Shown: positions 34,462 through 43,441, numbered from the stretch's first letter. The stretch: DNA of 64,000 nucleotides from JANSWP01 sp041941305 (GCA_041941305.1 JBGTQJ010000036.1:30789-94788), one strand, 5' to 3'. Program-made: numbers and translations. Notes: generated by a model not told the origin, from the sequence alone.

Positions 34462-36441
34462 TTATTCGTTTTCTAAAATTTTGAATGTTGTCCTACGATT
34501 TTGTTGGTGATCCTCTTCCGAACATCTTGCACAGACACAATCGATTCTCAACTCATCCTCACCAAAACCTTTGGCGATCAGTCTTTCAGAGGCTACGCCT
34601 TTGGAGATCAGATAGTTAACCGCAGATTGAGCCCGTTTTTGTGAAAGGTCTTCATTGTAACGATTATTCCCCCGGCAATCTGTATGAGACCCCATCTGAA
34701 TACTAACATCGGGATTTAATATCATCGTATTGGCAAGTTTATCCAAAGTTGGTTTAGCATCTCGACGGATGTCCCACTTGTCAAAATCATAATAGATGTC
34801 TTCCAAAACAATTTCCTTATCAAGAAAGATTTTATCCAGGACTATTTCTACTTCAAATGTTTGAATCGGGTTTGAGGGGTCTTTTCCTACCCCAAAGGTT
34901 GAAAAAGAAGTCTCATTTTTCAGGAACCCCTCCTTTGAAGCCAGAAAATTGTACTCCATATTTTCTTCTAGTTCAAAAGTGAAAAATCCGTTTTTGTCCA
35001 CCTCAAAAGATTTTGTTGCTGTACCAAATTTCACCTCTACTTTGGATTTGGGGAGTGGAATTCTGCCGAGGTACTTACTTCCAGGGTCATCTGGATTTTC
35101 GTAAAGTTTTTCAAGTACATAACCCTGTAAGACCATTTTATAAATTATTTCTGGTTTGTCTTCAACTACAGGTTCCGGAGGAGGAATCCTCTTTTCAAAT
35201 TTATAAATATCATCGCCACCTTTGCCATCAAACCTGGTCGAACTAAAAAAACCAGTTTGCAAAACTTCAGCGTTCCTTTTAGACTGGTAGTCAACGATAT
35301 AGCCAAAATCATCACTTCCGGAATTTATTGGCGGTTTTAAATTTTTGGGGGGTGTCCAAGCTCCATTTTTCAATCTATAGGATTTGAATACATCCATTCC
35401 ACCCATTCCTGGATGACCTGTAGAGGAAAAGTACAAGGTATCCTTATCAATGAAAGGAAATTTCTCATCCTTCAGGGTATTAATACTTCGACTCATTAAA
35501 ATGGGTTCACTCCATCCCTCAGGCGTTCTTTCCGATTGCCAAATGTCATAACCTCCCCATCCTTCCTTGGAATTGCAGGAAAAATAAAGTGTACTTCCAT
35601 CTTCAGAAATGGAAGGATGACCATAATTGACCTGCTCTTGTACAAAGTTCAATAACACAGGTACGGTCCATTGATCACCATTTATTTTACTCATCATCAA
35701 TTTACAATAATAATCTCCCTTTTTATCTCCAAAACATCTGGTAAAGTAAACTTCTGAGTAGTCGTTATTGAATACAGCAGTTCCTTCATTGAATTCTGTA
35801 TTGATTTGATTGTCAAACGGTTGAACTACATTGGAACTAAGGTCAACTACGAAAATGTCTGAAAAGTCATTTCCAGTCCAATTATAAGTCTCTTCACCTA
35901 CACTGTTGCTACGGTCAGATGTGAAAACCAATTGATTGTCTTTGTATAGAAAGGGTGCGTAATCCGAATTGCTAGAGTTGAATTCGGCAGGTGAAATGGT
36001 GTATTGCTTGGTTTTTTCTTTAACCCAGCCCAAAGCGATTTTACAGGCCGCTACTTCTTTCCGATATTCATAGGGGCTACCAATTTCAATTCCCAAATCC
36101 TTAAAGGCTTGAATGGCCTCCGTATATTCCTGGTTAGTCTTTAAACCAAAGGCATATTCTTTCAAAGCATCCACTCCATAACCATAATCATATGCTGCTT
36201 TGTACCAGACGAGTGCCTGGTCAAGTTGATTGATCATTTTATAAGATTGTCCAAGCAAAAAAGCTTTTTCCGCTTTGACGGCTTGTTCCTTGGTTTTTTT
36301 CAACTCTTTTTGAAGAAGTTCGATAGCAACCGCGTATTGCTTGCGGTCATATGCAAATGCACCATCTCTGACTTTTTGAGTATAAGTACATGCAGAAATG
36401 AAAATGATTAACATCAACGCAGGTGTAAACAGCTTTTTCAT
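34462..36441 (-). CDS. PorE-like outer-membrane lipoprotein (TPR, PD40 propeller, CRD, OmpA)
   Basis: A 659-residue lipoprotein from the ATG at 36441; the signal peptide ends with a good lipobox, FISAC. Order of parts: TPR-like helices (about 20-130), WD40-like PD40 propeller (DNQLVFTSDRSN, GHPSISEDGSTLYFS, FPFIDKDTLYFSSTG), a carboxypeptidase-regulatory-like beta domain (about 430-520) and a C-terminal OmpA peptidoglycan-binding domain with IQMGSHTDCRGNNRYNEDLS and QNRRTTF. This order is that of PorE of the Porphyromonas T9SS, which anchors the secretion machine to peptidoglycan. Bacteroidota often have several paralogues, so the exact orthologue is not certain. The presence of several T9SS cargoes in the window fits. 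An in-frame extension to 36471 is rejected because it precedes the signal peptide. Confidence 0.85.
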   Translation of the reverse strand: MKKLFTPALMLIIFISACTYTQKVRDGAFAYDRKQYAVAIELLQKELKKTKEQAVKAEKAFLLGQSYKMINQLDQALVWYKAAYDYGYGVDALKEYAFGLKTNQEYTEAIQAFKDLGIEIGSPYEYRKEVAACKIALGWVKEKTKQYTISPAEFNSSNSDYAPFLYKDNQLVFTSDRSNSVGEETYNWTGNDFSDIFVVDLSSNVVQPFDNQINTEFNEGTAVFNNDYSEVYFTRCFGDKKGDYYCKLMMSKINGDQWTVPVLLNFVQEQVNYGHPSISEDGSTLYFSCNSKEGWGGYDIWQSERTPEGWSEPILMSRSINTLKDEKFPFIDKDTLYFSSTGHPGMGGMDVFKSYRLKNGAWTPPKNLKPPINSGSDDFGYIVDYQSKRNAEVLQTGFFSSTRFDGKGGDDIYKFEKRIPPPEPVVEDKPEIIYKMVLQGYVLEKLYENPDDPGSKYLGRIPLPKSKVEVKFGTATKSFEVDKNGFFTFELEENMEYNFLASKEGFLKNETSFSTFGVGKDPSNPIQTFEVEIVLDKIFLDKEIVLEDIYYDFDKWDIRRDAKPTLDKLANTMILNPDVSIQMGSHTDCRGNNRYNEDLSQKRAQSAVNYLISKGVASERLIAKGFGEDELRIDCVCARCSEEDHQQNRRTTFKILENE

Positions 36442-36614
36442 AAATTTTATTTGTACGAAGCTAATAAGCATTGGATTCTAATAGATTTAATTCCCAAAGG
36501 GATGTATTAATAAAGTACCAAGAAGTGATAATTGAGGTTTTTTTAAAACTAAATCTATCAACGCATAAAAGAATTCATTGTTGTTAAAAATGCTCTTTGA
36601 AAATGGCTGCTATT

Positions 36615-37460
36615 TCACTTTTTTGCTCTAATCATCCTGTTCTTGCCATTTATGTCTTTTTTTAATTGGACAGCTTCAAAACTTCTGGTTTTCAACATCT
36701 CAAAAACCCTGACTGCATTATACTCATTACATTCAAAAAACAGCCAACCAGCTGAGTTTAATTTTTTGGATGCAAATTCTGCAATAGTTTCATAAAAAAT
36801 CAAAGGATTTTCATTTTCCACAAAAAGTGCCAATGCTGGTTCATGTTTCAAAACATTAACAGGCATCAATACCTTTTCAACATAGGGGATGTAGGGAGGA
36901 TTGCTTACAATCAAGTCAAAAAATGGAAAACCTTCCCACATATCCCTATTAAGGATGTCCGATTCAAAGAATTGGACAAAAACTTTATTTCTCTCAGCGT
37001 TGGATTCCGCTACCTCAATTGCATTTGCTGAAATATCTAAACCCCAAACCTCCAATTTAGACAAATTTGCCTTTAGACTTATTGGGATGCAACCACTACC
37101 AGTCCCAATATCTAACAATTTAGTCTTTTCCCGCTTTTCTGATTTAAGTGTTTCCATTATCCAATAAACCAATTCTTCTGTTTCCTGTCTTGGAATTAGG
37201 ACACTTTGATTTACCTTAAATTTTAAGCCATAAAAATCAGCCTGCTCCAAAATGTATTGGATGGGTTCATTTTTTAAAAGCCTTTGTTGAATTTGATTCA
37301 TTCGCAGGTTATCCTGATCAGAAAGCATTTTTGAACTTTCAGTGGAGTAGATTCCAAATTCATCTTCAAAAACTATTTTGACGATACTTCTTGCTTCTCC
37401 TTCCGAATAAATTTCTGAAAGAGCTGATTTCATTTGTTGAAATGCTTCCTTAAAAGTCAA
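36615..37460 (-). CDS. prmC: Peptide chain release factor N5-glutamine methyltransferase PrmC
   Basis: A 281-residue SAM-dependent methyltransferase that modifies the GGQ glutamine of release factors. The N-terminal helical domain (FKEAFQQMKSALSEI) is followed by NEPIQYILEQADFYG, VLIPRQETEELVYWI, the SAM motif LLDIGTGSGCIPISL (about 116-130) and the catalytic NPPY tetrapeptide within DLIVSNPPYIPYVE (about 190). The start is TTG at 37460; the first in-frame ATG (37433) would cut into the conserved N-terminal helix. It follows the DUF819 gene by 12 bases on the same strand, so the two are probably co-transcribed. prfA is not adjacent. Confidence 0.93.
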   Translation of the reverse strand: MTFKEAFQQMKSALSEIYSEGEARSIVKIVFEDEFGIYSTESSKMLSDQDNLRMNQIQQRLLKNEPIQYILEQADFYGLKFKVNQSVLIPRQETEELVYWIMETLKSEKREKTKLLDIGTGSGCIPISLKANLSKLEVWGLDISANAIEVAESNAERNKVFVQFFESDILNRDMWEGFPFFDLIVSNPPYIPYVEKVLMPVNVLKHEPALALFVENENPLIFYETIAEFASKKLNSAGWLFFECNEYNAVRVFEMLKTRSFEAVQLKKDINGKNRMIRAKK

Positions 37461-37472
37461 AATTATTTGATT

Positions 37473-38609
37473 TTAGTTAATAACCAGCTCTAGCAAATTG
37501 GCCATCCCAATTCCCAGGTAATTACCAATTGCATAACCGACCAAACCTGTTGCCATGCCTGAAAAAACTATCGTTCTGTTGTTGATTACATTGGCAATCT
37601 GGCCAATAAAAGGAGGACCATAAAGTGCTGCAGTACTTGTTATCATTGTTGTGTCCCGATCAATTTTAAAAATCCAGGATATGAAAAGATGCAAGCTTAC
37701 TGTCCCAATTAAAATACAAGCCATAAAAATGGTGGTATCTGAGCCCTCGGAAATTACATTTTGGAAATTCGCCAACATACCAATTGCGACGCAAAATACA
37801 AGTAGCAAATAATCACCCAATTCATAACTTCCTCTCCAGTTTCTAATTTTTTTACTGAATGATGCAAGAATGCTAAAGGTAGTAAGCAATAGAAGAATCA
37901 AACTAATTGATTCTAATTTTCTCGTGATGAGCCAGGTAATTCCAATCGAAATACCGATAATGATTATTGCCAGACCAACTGAGCATAAAATATCATATAG
38001 GTTGTAGATTTTTGATGTTGGGAGGGGTGATTTATCATTCTGAAGTGAGTTTCCCGTTTGGGAAAACTTTGGTAAGAAAAGAGCATAAACCTTTGGAGCG
38101 AAAGAGGTCAAGAATAGTAAGAAAACTCCACCAACAATTACATCTGATGCATTTAGGTAAATGATTAATTCTTCTGGCGATTGAAGTGCTATCCCAATGG
38201 CATTCATATTGGGAATGCCCCCAGTGTAGATTCCAGTTATCATTCCCGCCAAAAGAGGTAAATTTTCAAAACTGTCTTTAAATTGTATAGAAACTAAAAA
38301 GGTAATGATCAATCCACTTAAAACACAAATTCCAAAGGATAGGATGGTGGTTTTTGCAAACTTAAACCAACCCCACAAATCAGTGGAAAACAATAATAGA
38401 GGGATAGCAAGTAAAATACTTACTTCACTTATGGCATGAGCAATTGATTGATTAATTGGAAAAACCTTAAGGTTGGCAATGATTATTCCTACTCCATAAC
38501 TCAAAATCACTGGACTAAGCCATTCTTTTTTTCCCGAACGGGAAGCTATATGAATAGCAATCAAGGGAAAGAAAATAGTGATAAGTATTTGTAAAATATA
38601 GATTATCAA
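37473..38609 (-). CDS. DUF819 family integral membrane protein
   Basis: A 378-residue polytopic membrane protein with about ten hydrophobic segments, of the DUF819 (YjcL-like) family. Family marks are the motif GIYTGGIPNMNAIGIAL (about 132-148), with charged residues near helix ends, and the late segment STAALYGPPFIGQIANVI, which resembles the repeated half of the fold. The substrate is unknown; the fold is thought to be transporter-like. The start is TTG at 38609, as no nearby in-frame ATG exists; the first hydrophobic helix begins at once. Upstream of and 12 bases from prmC. Confidence 0.85.
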   Translation of the reverse strand: MIIYILQILITIFFPLIAIHIASRSGKKEWLSPVILSYGVGIIIANLKVFPINQSIAHAISEVSILLAIPLLLFSTDLWGWFKFAKTTILSFGICVLSGLIITFLVSIQFKDSFENLPLLAGMITGIYTGGIPNMNAIGIALQSPEELIIYLNASDVIVGGVFLLFLTSFAPKVYALFLPKFSQTGNSLQNDKSPLPTSKIYNLYDILCSVGLAIIIIGISIGITWLITRKLESISLILLLLTTFSILASFSKKIRNWRGSYELGDYLLLVFCVAIGMLANFQNVISEGSDTTIFMACILIGTVSLHLFISWIFKIDRDTTMITSTAALYGPPFIGQIANVINNRTIVFSGMATGLVGYAIGNYLGIGMANLLELVIN

Positions 38610-38761
38610 TACTGTTATTTTTTCAGATTTTGTACTTATGAAGAATGCTTTTCACAAAGTAACTTTTTAGATTATTTCATTTTGAAGATTACAAAATTGA
38701 AGCTTTAACTTTTTTCCTTATCATTGCAAGGGCTAAGGTAATATCAAATTAAAACATACGC

Positions 38762-39253
38762 ATGATTCAAGTTTTTGTCACAGGAGGCACCTTCGATAAG
38801 GAATACAATTACATTTCAGGAGAATTATACTTTAAGGATACTCACCTAAAAAAAATGTTTGAACGCGGAAGGTGTACATTGGATATTGATGTAAAGACCC
38901 TAATGATGATTGATAGTCTGGAAATGACAGATACCGATCGAGACATCATTTGGTACAATTGTCAAAAATCCAAAAGTGACAAAATAATTATTACCCATGG
39001 CACAGATACCATGGTGAAAACTGCAGCATATCTTATAAATAAAAAGTTGGACAATAAAACAGTTGTATTAACCGGGGCAATGGTTCCCTATGCTTTCGGT
39101 ACATCTTCAGATGGATTTTTCAATTTAGGCAGTGCACTTGCTTTTGTCCAGATTTTGCCTCCTTGTGTTTATGTAGTTATGAATGGCCGTTACTTCAAAT
39201 GGAATGAAGTAAAGAAGAATCTAAAAACAGGTTATTTTGAGGAAATAATTTAA
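38762..39253 (+). CDS. Single-domain asparaginase-like protein
   Basis: A 163-residue protein equal to the N-terminal half of L-asparaginase type I/II enzymes. The first catalytic motif is VFVTGGTFDK (residues 4-13) and the second is IIITHGTDTMVKTAAYL (about 74-90), followed by KTVVLTGAMVPYAFGTSSDGF. The C-terminal domain, normal in a protein of about 330 residues, is missing and the gene ends cleanly with TAA. Short asparaginase-like proteins of this size occur in many bacteria, so this is probably a natural form and not a truncation. Activity is not proven. Its stop directly abuts the stop of the convergent recF. Confidence 0.88.
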   Translation: MIQVFVTGGTFDKEYNYISGELYFKDTHLKKMFERGRCTLDIDVKTLMMIDSLEMTDTDRDIIWYNCQKSKSDKIIITHGTDTMVKTAAYLINKKLDNKTVVLTGAMVPYAFGTSSDGFFNLGSALAFVQILPPCVYVVMNGRYFKWNEVKKNLKTGYFEEII

Positions 39254-40354
39254 TTAATCCAATACTTTCCCATCTTCAATTACAAACTTTTTATATTCTA
39301 ATTCAAAAGACTGAACAATTTCTTCAATTCTGGAATCATGCGTATCCGTTAGAAATATTTGACCAAAATCATTTTTTAAAAGCATCTCTAAAAGGAATTG
39401 AACCCTAAATCTATCCAGTTTATCAAAAATATCATCTAGGAGCAGTATGGGGTTTAGCTGTTTTACTTTTTTTAAAAAACCATATTGTGCCAACTTAATG
39501 GAAAGCAAATAAGACTTCAATTGACCTTGTGAGGCGAATTGTTTTAGGGGATGCTCATCTATTGTGAATATCAAATCATCTTTGTGGACACCGACCGTCG
39601 TTCTTGCCAATATTTTATCTTTTTCGGCATTTTCTTTTTGTAGTTCAGAAAGACTTTTTGTCATTAGTTGAGATTTGTATAAAAGACTTACATTTTCAGA
39701 ATTGCCAGAAATACTTTTGTAATAGGATTCAAAAATTGTACTTATTTCTTCCAAAAATATTTTTCGTTTTTCAAAAATTATTTGGGAAGGCTTTTGCATC
39801 TGCTGGTTATAGGTTTGTATCAACTGGGCATTATAAGAATGGGTAAGTGCAAATTTTTTAAGTGCTGCGTTTCGCTGCCTTAGGATTTTGTTATACAATA
39901 ATAGGGCAGCCAAATAGGAAGGATCGGCTTGAGAAAGGGTATTGTCCAAAAGCTTTCTTCGTTCTTCACTTCCACCTAAAACCAGAGTTGAATCAGCGGG
40001 GGCAATCATGACTACTGGTAAATACCCTACATGTTCTGATAATTTGGGATACAACACATCGTTTTTTTCAATTACTTTTTGTTTGGAAGGAATGACTTTG
40101 GCTACAATTTTTTCTTTCTTTTGATTTCGCATAAATTGCCCCTCTAATCTGAAAAATCCTTCATCATGTTTGACAACATTTTTATCAGAGCCTGAAAAAT
40201 TGGACTTACACATACACAAAAAATAAATTGCATCCAGTAAGTTGGTTTTGCCCATTCCATTTTTTCCGACTATGCAATTAATCGTAGGAGAGAAGGATAC
40301 TGTTTGAGCAGTATAGTTTTTAAAATTTGTGAGTGTTATTTTTGTGAGTTTCAA
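39254..40354 (-). CDS. recF: DNA replication and repair protein RecF
   Basis: A 366-residue SMC-like ATPase that helps load RecA at gaps. Walker A is GKNGMGKTNLLDAIYF (about 30-45), the ABC signature region reads FASQGQLKSYLLSIKL (about 280-295) and Walker B is PILLLDDIFDKLD (about 310-322), followed by the D-loop. N-terminal KITLTNFKNY is typical. The start is TTG at 40354. In many Bacteroidota recF clusters with a DUF721/DciA gene, TPR gene and ribH; here the TPR and ribH genes lie 2-3 kb away across pdhA, and the DciA-like gene is 21 kb off. It diverges from pdhA. Confidence 0.95.
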   Translation of the reverse strand: MKLTKITLTNFKNYTAQTVSFSPTINCIVGKNGMGKTNLLDAIYFLCMCKSNFSGSDKNVVKHDEGFFRLEGQFMRNQKKEKIVAKVIPSKQKVIEKNDVLYPKLSEHVGYLPVVMIAPADSTLVLGGSEERRKLLDNTLSQADPSYLAALLLYNKILRQRNAALKKFALTHSYNAQLIQTYNQQMQKPSQIIFEKRKIFLEEISTIFESYYKSISGNSENVSLLYKSQLMTKSLSELQKENAEKDKILARTTVGVHKDDLIFTIDEHPLKQFASQGQLKSYLLSIKLAQYGFLKKVKQLNPILLLDDIFDKLDRFRVQFLLEMLLKNDFGQIFLTDTHDSRIEEIVQSFELEYKKFVIEDGKVLD

Positions 40355-40371
40355 AAAGCTTCTTTTTTGCG

Positions 40372-40379
40372 CAAAAATA
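40372..40379 (-). promoter_or_regulatory. Candidate -7 promoter box for recF
   Basis: Minus-strand TATTTTTG followed by CGC matches the consensus only 17 bases before the TTG start, which implies a very short leader. A TTTG lies about 25 bases upstream. Confidence 0.4.
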
Positions 40380-40466
40380 ATAATCCATTAAAACGGAAAA
40401 AATTCAAACCAGAATCTTCCTTTTTTGTTAAACCACTGTCAGATTTTTTAAAATAGACAAAACTAA

Positions 40467-40496
40467 TTGGCAATTTTATCAAAAGCTATATTTTTG
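40467..40496 (+). promoter_or_regulatory. Promoter of pdhA (-33 and -7 boxes)
   Basis: TTGG at 40467-40470 and TATTTTTG at 40489-40496 are separated by 18 bases and followed by CC. This is the best two-box match to the Bacteroidota promoter pattern in the window, about 105 bases before the pdhA ATG. Confidence 0.55.
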
Positions 40497-40600
40497 CCGT
40501 ATCTTTAAGTTTGTCCTCTCAAAAAAATGCGAAAATTCGCTTGTACTGTCCTAACCAACTCAAAATCAATTTTTTACAAAAAATTAATTTATAAACGATT

Positions 40601-41641
40601 ATGAACGCAGTTGCGGAAAAACCTAAATCGAATAGAAAAACAAGTAAACCAAAAGCTAAATTTTCAAAAAAGCAATATTTAGATTGGTATAAATTGATGC
40701 TTCGAATTAGAAGGTTAGAAGAACGAGCACTGTTGGCTTATAGCCAGCAAAAGGTGAGGGGGTTTTGCCATGTTTACATCGGTCAGGAAGCAGTAGCTGC
40801 TGGTATAGAATCTGCTATCCGGAGAGAAGATGCTTTAGTAACAGCCTATCGTCAGCATGGAACAGCAATGGGAAGAGGGATTGGAGCAAGTGAAATTCTG
40901 GCGGAATTGTATGGAAAGGCAACAGGTGTTAACAAGGGTAAAGGAGGCTCAATGCATTTTTTCTCTAAAGAGCATAGGTATTTTGGTGGTAATGGGATTG
41001 TGGGAGCTCAAATTCCAATAGGTACAGGGATTGCTTTTGCAGAAAAATATAAAGGAACAGACAACCTATGTGTGACCATGTTTGGCGATGGAGCCGCTCG
41101 TCAGGGGGCTTTGCATGAATCCTTTAATATGGCAATGACCTGGAAGCTGCCCGTCTTATATATCGTTGAGAACAATCAATATGCAATGGGTACTTCGGTT
41201 GAAAGAACCAGTAATGTGTTAGATTTATATAAAATGGGTTTGGGATTTGATATGCCTTCAGAACCTGTAGATGGTATGAACCCTGAATCTGTCCATGAGG
41301 CAGTGACAAAAGCTGCAAAACATATAAGATCAGGAAAGGGACCCTATTTTCTGGAAATAAAAACTTATCGGTATAAAGGGCATTCAGTATCTGACCCTGG
41401 TAAGTATAGAACAAAAGAAGAATTAAACGAATATCGGGATCAGGATCCGGTTAAAACTACAGAAAAAAAGATTTTGGAATTTTGGCCGGATGCAGCATCT
41501 GAGATTAAAACCATTAAAGATTTTGTAAAAGAAGAGGTGGAGATCGCAACTAAATTTGCTGAAGATTCTCCATTACCAGATGCATCTGAATTATATACGG
41601 ATAATTATATGCAAGAAGATTATCCCTATATTATGGATTAA
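40601..41641 (+). CDS. pdhA: Pyruvate dehydrogenase E1 component, alpha subunit
   Basis: A 346-residue E1-alpha of a 2-oxoacid dehydrogenase complex. It has a basic, Lys-rich N-terminal leader of about 20 residues, then MLRIRRLEERALLAYSQQK, GFCHVYIGQEAVAAGI, YRQHGTAMGRG, GKGGSMHFFSKEH and the thiamine-diphosphate motif MFGDGAARQGALHESFNMA...VENNQYAMGT (GDG to NN). YRYKGHSVSDPGKYR is the phosphorylation-loop region. The SMHFF and IGTG segments favour pyruvate over branched-chain substrates. With E1-beta and E2/E3 it makes acetyl-CoA; those genes are not adjacent here. A strong promoter lies upstream; nested palindromes and a terminator follow. Confidence 0.93.
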   Translation: MNAVAEKPKSNRKTSKPKAKFSKKQYLDWYKLMLRIRRLEERALLAYSQQKVRGFCHVYIGQEAVAAGIESAIRREDALVTAYRQHGTAMGRGIGASEILAELYGKATGVNKGKGGSMHFFSKEHRYFGGNGIVGAQIPIGTGIAFAEKYKGTDNLCVTMFGDGAARQGALHESFNMAMTWKLPVLYIVENNQYAMGTSVERTSNVLDLYKMGLGFDMPSEPVDGMNPESVHEAVTKAAKHIRSGKGPYFLEIKTYRYKGHSVSDPGKYRTKEELNEYRDQDPVKTTEKKILEFWPDAASEIKTIKDFVKEEVEIATKFAEDSPLPDASELYTDNYMQEDYPYIMD

Positions 41642-41642
41642 T

Positions 41643-41805
41643 AATTAATGCAAGTTGCGAACAATGACCTCGCCGCCCGTTCCGGGCGGCTCGGGAGGGG
41701 TTTTAGGGGGTGAAAGCGGGAATAATTCCCGCTTTCACCCCCTAAAACCCCCTTCGCTGAGCCAGCGAAGCTGGCGAGGCGCATACTTCGCAACTTGAAT
41801 TAATT
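41643..41805. repeat. Nested palindromic element after pdhA
   Basis: Three inverted repeats sit one inside another. Outer arms 41643-41661 and 41787-41805 match 18 of 19 (core CAAGTTGCGAA). Middle arms are CCTCGCC (41668-41674) and GGCGAGG (41773-41779). Inner arms 41697-41723 and 41725-41751 are a perfect 27-bp palindrome with one central base, rich in G on one strand (GGGGTTTTAGGGGGTG). Each spacer between middle and inner arms also has a small hairpin (GCCCG/CGGGC; TTCGCT/AGCGAA). It starts right after the pdhA stop. The structure resembles an intergenic mobile palindrome rather than a terminator. Confidence 0.8.
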
Positions 41806-41822
41806 AATTTTTCCATTAAAGT

Positions 41823-41862
41823 AATAGCCCTGTCAGTTGATTTTTACTGACAGGGCTATTTT
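41823..41862 (+). terminator. Intrinsic terminator after pdhA
   Basis: AATAGCCCTGTCAGT pairs with ACTGACAGGGCTATT (15 bp, 8-base loop), followed by TTAGTTTTT. It lies just downstream of the nested palindrome. Confidence 0.8.
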
Positions 41863-41944
41863 AGTTTTTGATGATAAGAAGAACTGCAATTTAGTTATAC
41901 TTTCAATTTTTGTTTTAAAAACTTCCATCTATCAAAAGAATCCT

Positions 41945-41952
41945 TATTTTTG
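41945..41952 (+). promoter_or_regulatory. Candidate -7 promoter box for the 42099 gene
   Basis: TATTTTTG followed by CACCG fits the consensus, 147 bases before the ATG. A -33 box at the usual distance is not clear. Confidence 0.4.
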
Positions 41953-42098
41953 CACCGCTTTTTGAAAAAGGGCATAAAATTTTGAAATTATTATTAGGAT
42001 TATGTATTAAGAATATTTGGTTTTTAAATTCCATTTTATTGGAAATCAATTTATTATATAATCTAAAATCCTAACTCTAAAGACGTAAATCAAAAAAC

Positions 42099-42788
42099 AT
42101 GGCAAGAAGAAAAAGAAAGCAGAAGAAGCAAGATGAAGTTTTAGTAGACATAGTTGAAGCCCGGGAAGGGGTTCAGGATTTCATTGACAATAATCAAATT
42201 GCTGTTTTCGGAGGATTGGCATTATTGGTTTTATTGATAGGTGGGTATTTTGGGTATAAATATTTATATCAAATTCCGAAACAGGATGAGGCAGTAGAAC
42301 AAATGTTTCAGGCTCAATGGCAATTTGAAAGAGATTCATTTGCTTTGGCACTAACTAATCCGGGTGGTGGCTACAGTGGATTTTTGGATATCATCGATAA
42401 TTATGGCGGAACGGCTGCGGGAAATTTGGCAAACTTTTATGCTGGGGTAAGTTATCTCAACCTAGGTCAATATGACGCTGCTATTTCTTACCTGGAAGAT
42501 TTTAGTCCTGATGGAGTGGTCATTCCAATGATGAAATATGGAGCTTTAGGTGATGCATGGTCAGAAAAAGGAGATTTAGGAAAAGCCCTGGGTTATTATC
42601 AAGATGCCGCAAATGAAGCTGCAAATGAAGCTTTAACTCCTTATTACTTGAAAAAGATTGGTATGTTGCACGAGAAGGAAGGAAGAATGGATGAAGCCAA
42701 GGAAGCATATGAAAAGATTAAAAACAATTATCCAACATCTTCTGATGGAAGAGATATTGACAAGTATATTGTAAGACTTGGGCAATAG
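42099..42788 (+). CDS. Membrane-anchored tetratricopeptide protein (YfgM-like)
   Basis: A 229-residue protein with a basic cytoplasmic start (ARRKRKQKKQ), a single membrane helix at about 46-62 (IAVFGGLALLVLLIGGYFGY) and a TPR-rich periplasmic or extracytoplasmic part. TPR units are visible at GNLANFYAGVSYLNLGQYDA, MMKYGALGDAWSEKGDLGKA and YYLKKIGMLHEKEGRMDEA. The layout (short basic tail, one helix, four TPRs, about 200-230 residues) matches YfgM-type proteins that assist secreted-protein folding, but a generic TPR adaptor is equally possible. It precedes ribH by 77 bases with a terminator between. Confidence 0.8.
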   Translation: MARRKRKQKKQDEVLVDIVEAREGVQDFIDNNQIAVFGGLALLVLLIGGYFGYKYLYQIPKQDEAVEQMFQAQWQFERDSFALALTNPGGGYSGFLDIIDNYGGTAAGNLANFYAGVSYLNLGQYDAAISYLEDFSPDGVVIPMMKYGALGDAWSEKGDLGKALGYYQDAANEAANEALTPYYLKKIGMLHEKEGRMDEAKEAYEKIKNNYPTSSDGRDIDKYIVRLGQ

Positions 42789-42810
42789 TTGGTATAATGA
42801 CAAATAATTG

Positions 42811-42849
42811 AAAAGGTAAGGTTCCCCATGAAGGAGTCTTACCTTTTTT
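42811..42849 (+). terminator. Intrinsic terminator before ribH
   Basis: AAAAGGTAAG (42811-42820) pairs with CTTACCTTTT (42838-42847), followed by T's to 42849. It lies between the TPR gene and ribH, only 16 bases before the ribH ATG, so ribH expression may depend on read-through. Confidence 0.75.
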
Positions 42850-42865
42850 ACTTTAATGGAATCCA

Positions 42866-43363
42866 ATGGCAAGTGCTTTAAAAAACCTATCTGTTTATGA
42901 GGAAGATCAAATTCCCTCTGCCGAAAATTTATCTTTCGGAATTGTGGTTTCTGATTGGAATCAAAAAATAACACATGAATTATATAAAGGCTGCTATGAA
43001 ACCCTGGTAAAGCACGGTGCTAGAGAATCTCAAATATTTACCATACAAGTGCCTGGTTCTTTTGAACTTTCGGTAGGTGCTAAGATTTTGGATGAAAGAT
43101 ATTTTACGAATGCCGTAATTTGCATTGGTTGCGTGATTAAAGGGGAAACGAAGCATGATGAATATATCAATAATGCTGTTGCAAATGGTTTGACCAACCT
43201 GGGAATTCAAACGGGAAAACCATTCATTTTTGGAGTATTGACTCCAAATACTATGCAACAAGCTTTGGATCGAGCTGGTGGAAAATATGGGAATAAGGGA
43301 GTAGAAGCAGCCATAACTGCCATTAGAATGGCTCATTTAAGATCTGAATTGGGTTTTGAATAA
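42866..43363 (+). CDS. ribH: 6,7-dimethyl-8-ribityllumazine synthase
   Basis: A 165-residue lumazine synthase, the penultimate step of riboflavin synthesis, which joins 5-amino-6-ribitylaminouracil with 3,4-dihydroxy-2-butanone 4-phosphate. Landmarks: FGIVVSDWNQKIT (about 24-36), QVPGSFELSVGAKIL, the active-site loop CIGCVIKGETKHDEYI (about 91-106, His in KHDEY), FGVLTPNTMQQAL and the C-terminal GGKYGNKGVEAA. Length is normal. No other rib gene is near. The window gives it no promoter of its own, so read-through from the TPR gene past the terminator is possible. Confidence 0.96.
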   Translation: MASALKNLSVYEEDQIPSAENLSFGIVVSDWNQKITHELYKGCYETLVKHGARESQIFTIQVPGSFELSVGAKILDERYFTNAVICIGCVIKGETKHDEYINNAVANGLTNLGIQTGKPFIFGVLTPNTMQQALDRAGGKYGNKGVEAAITAIRMAHLRSELGFE

Positions 43364-43441
43364 TGAATTTGGTTTTTGATCAATAACGAAACAAATAATA
43401 AATTAAACAATTACACTAGTTTACATAAACACCAACTATTT

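Noticed and set aside
38762..39253. Asparaginase-like gene as a truncated pseudogene
   Set aside because: It ends cleanly, keeps both N-terminal catalytic motifs, and single-domain forms of this length are known, so a natural short protein is more likely.
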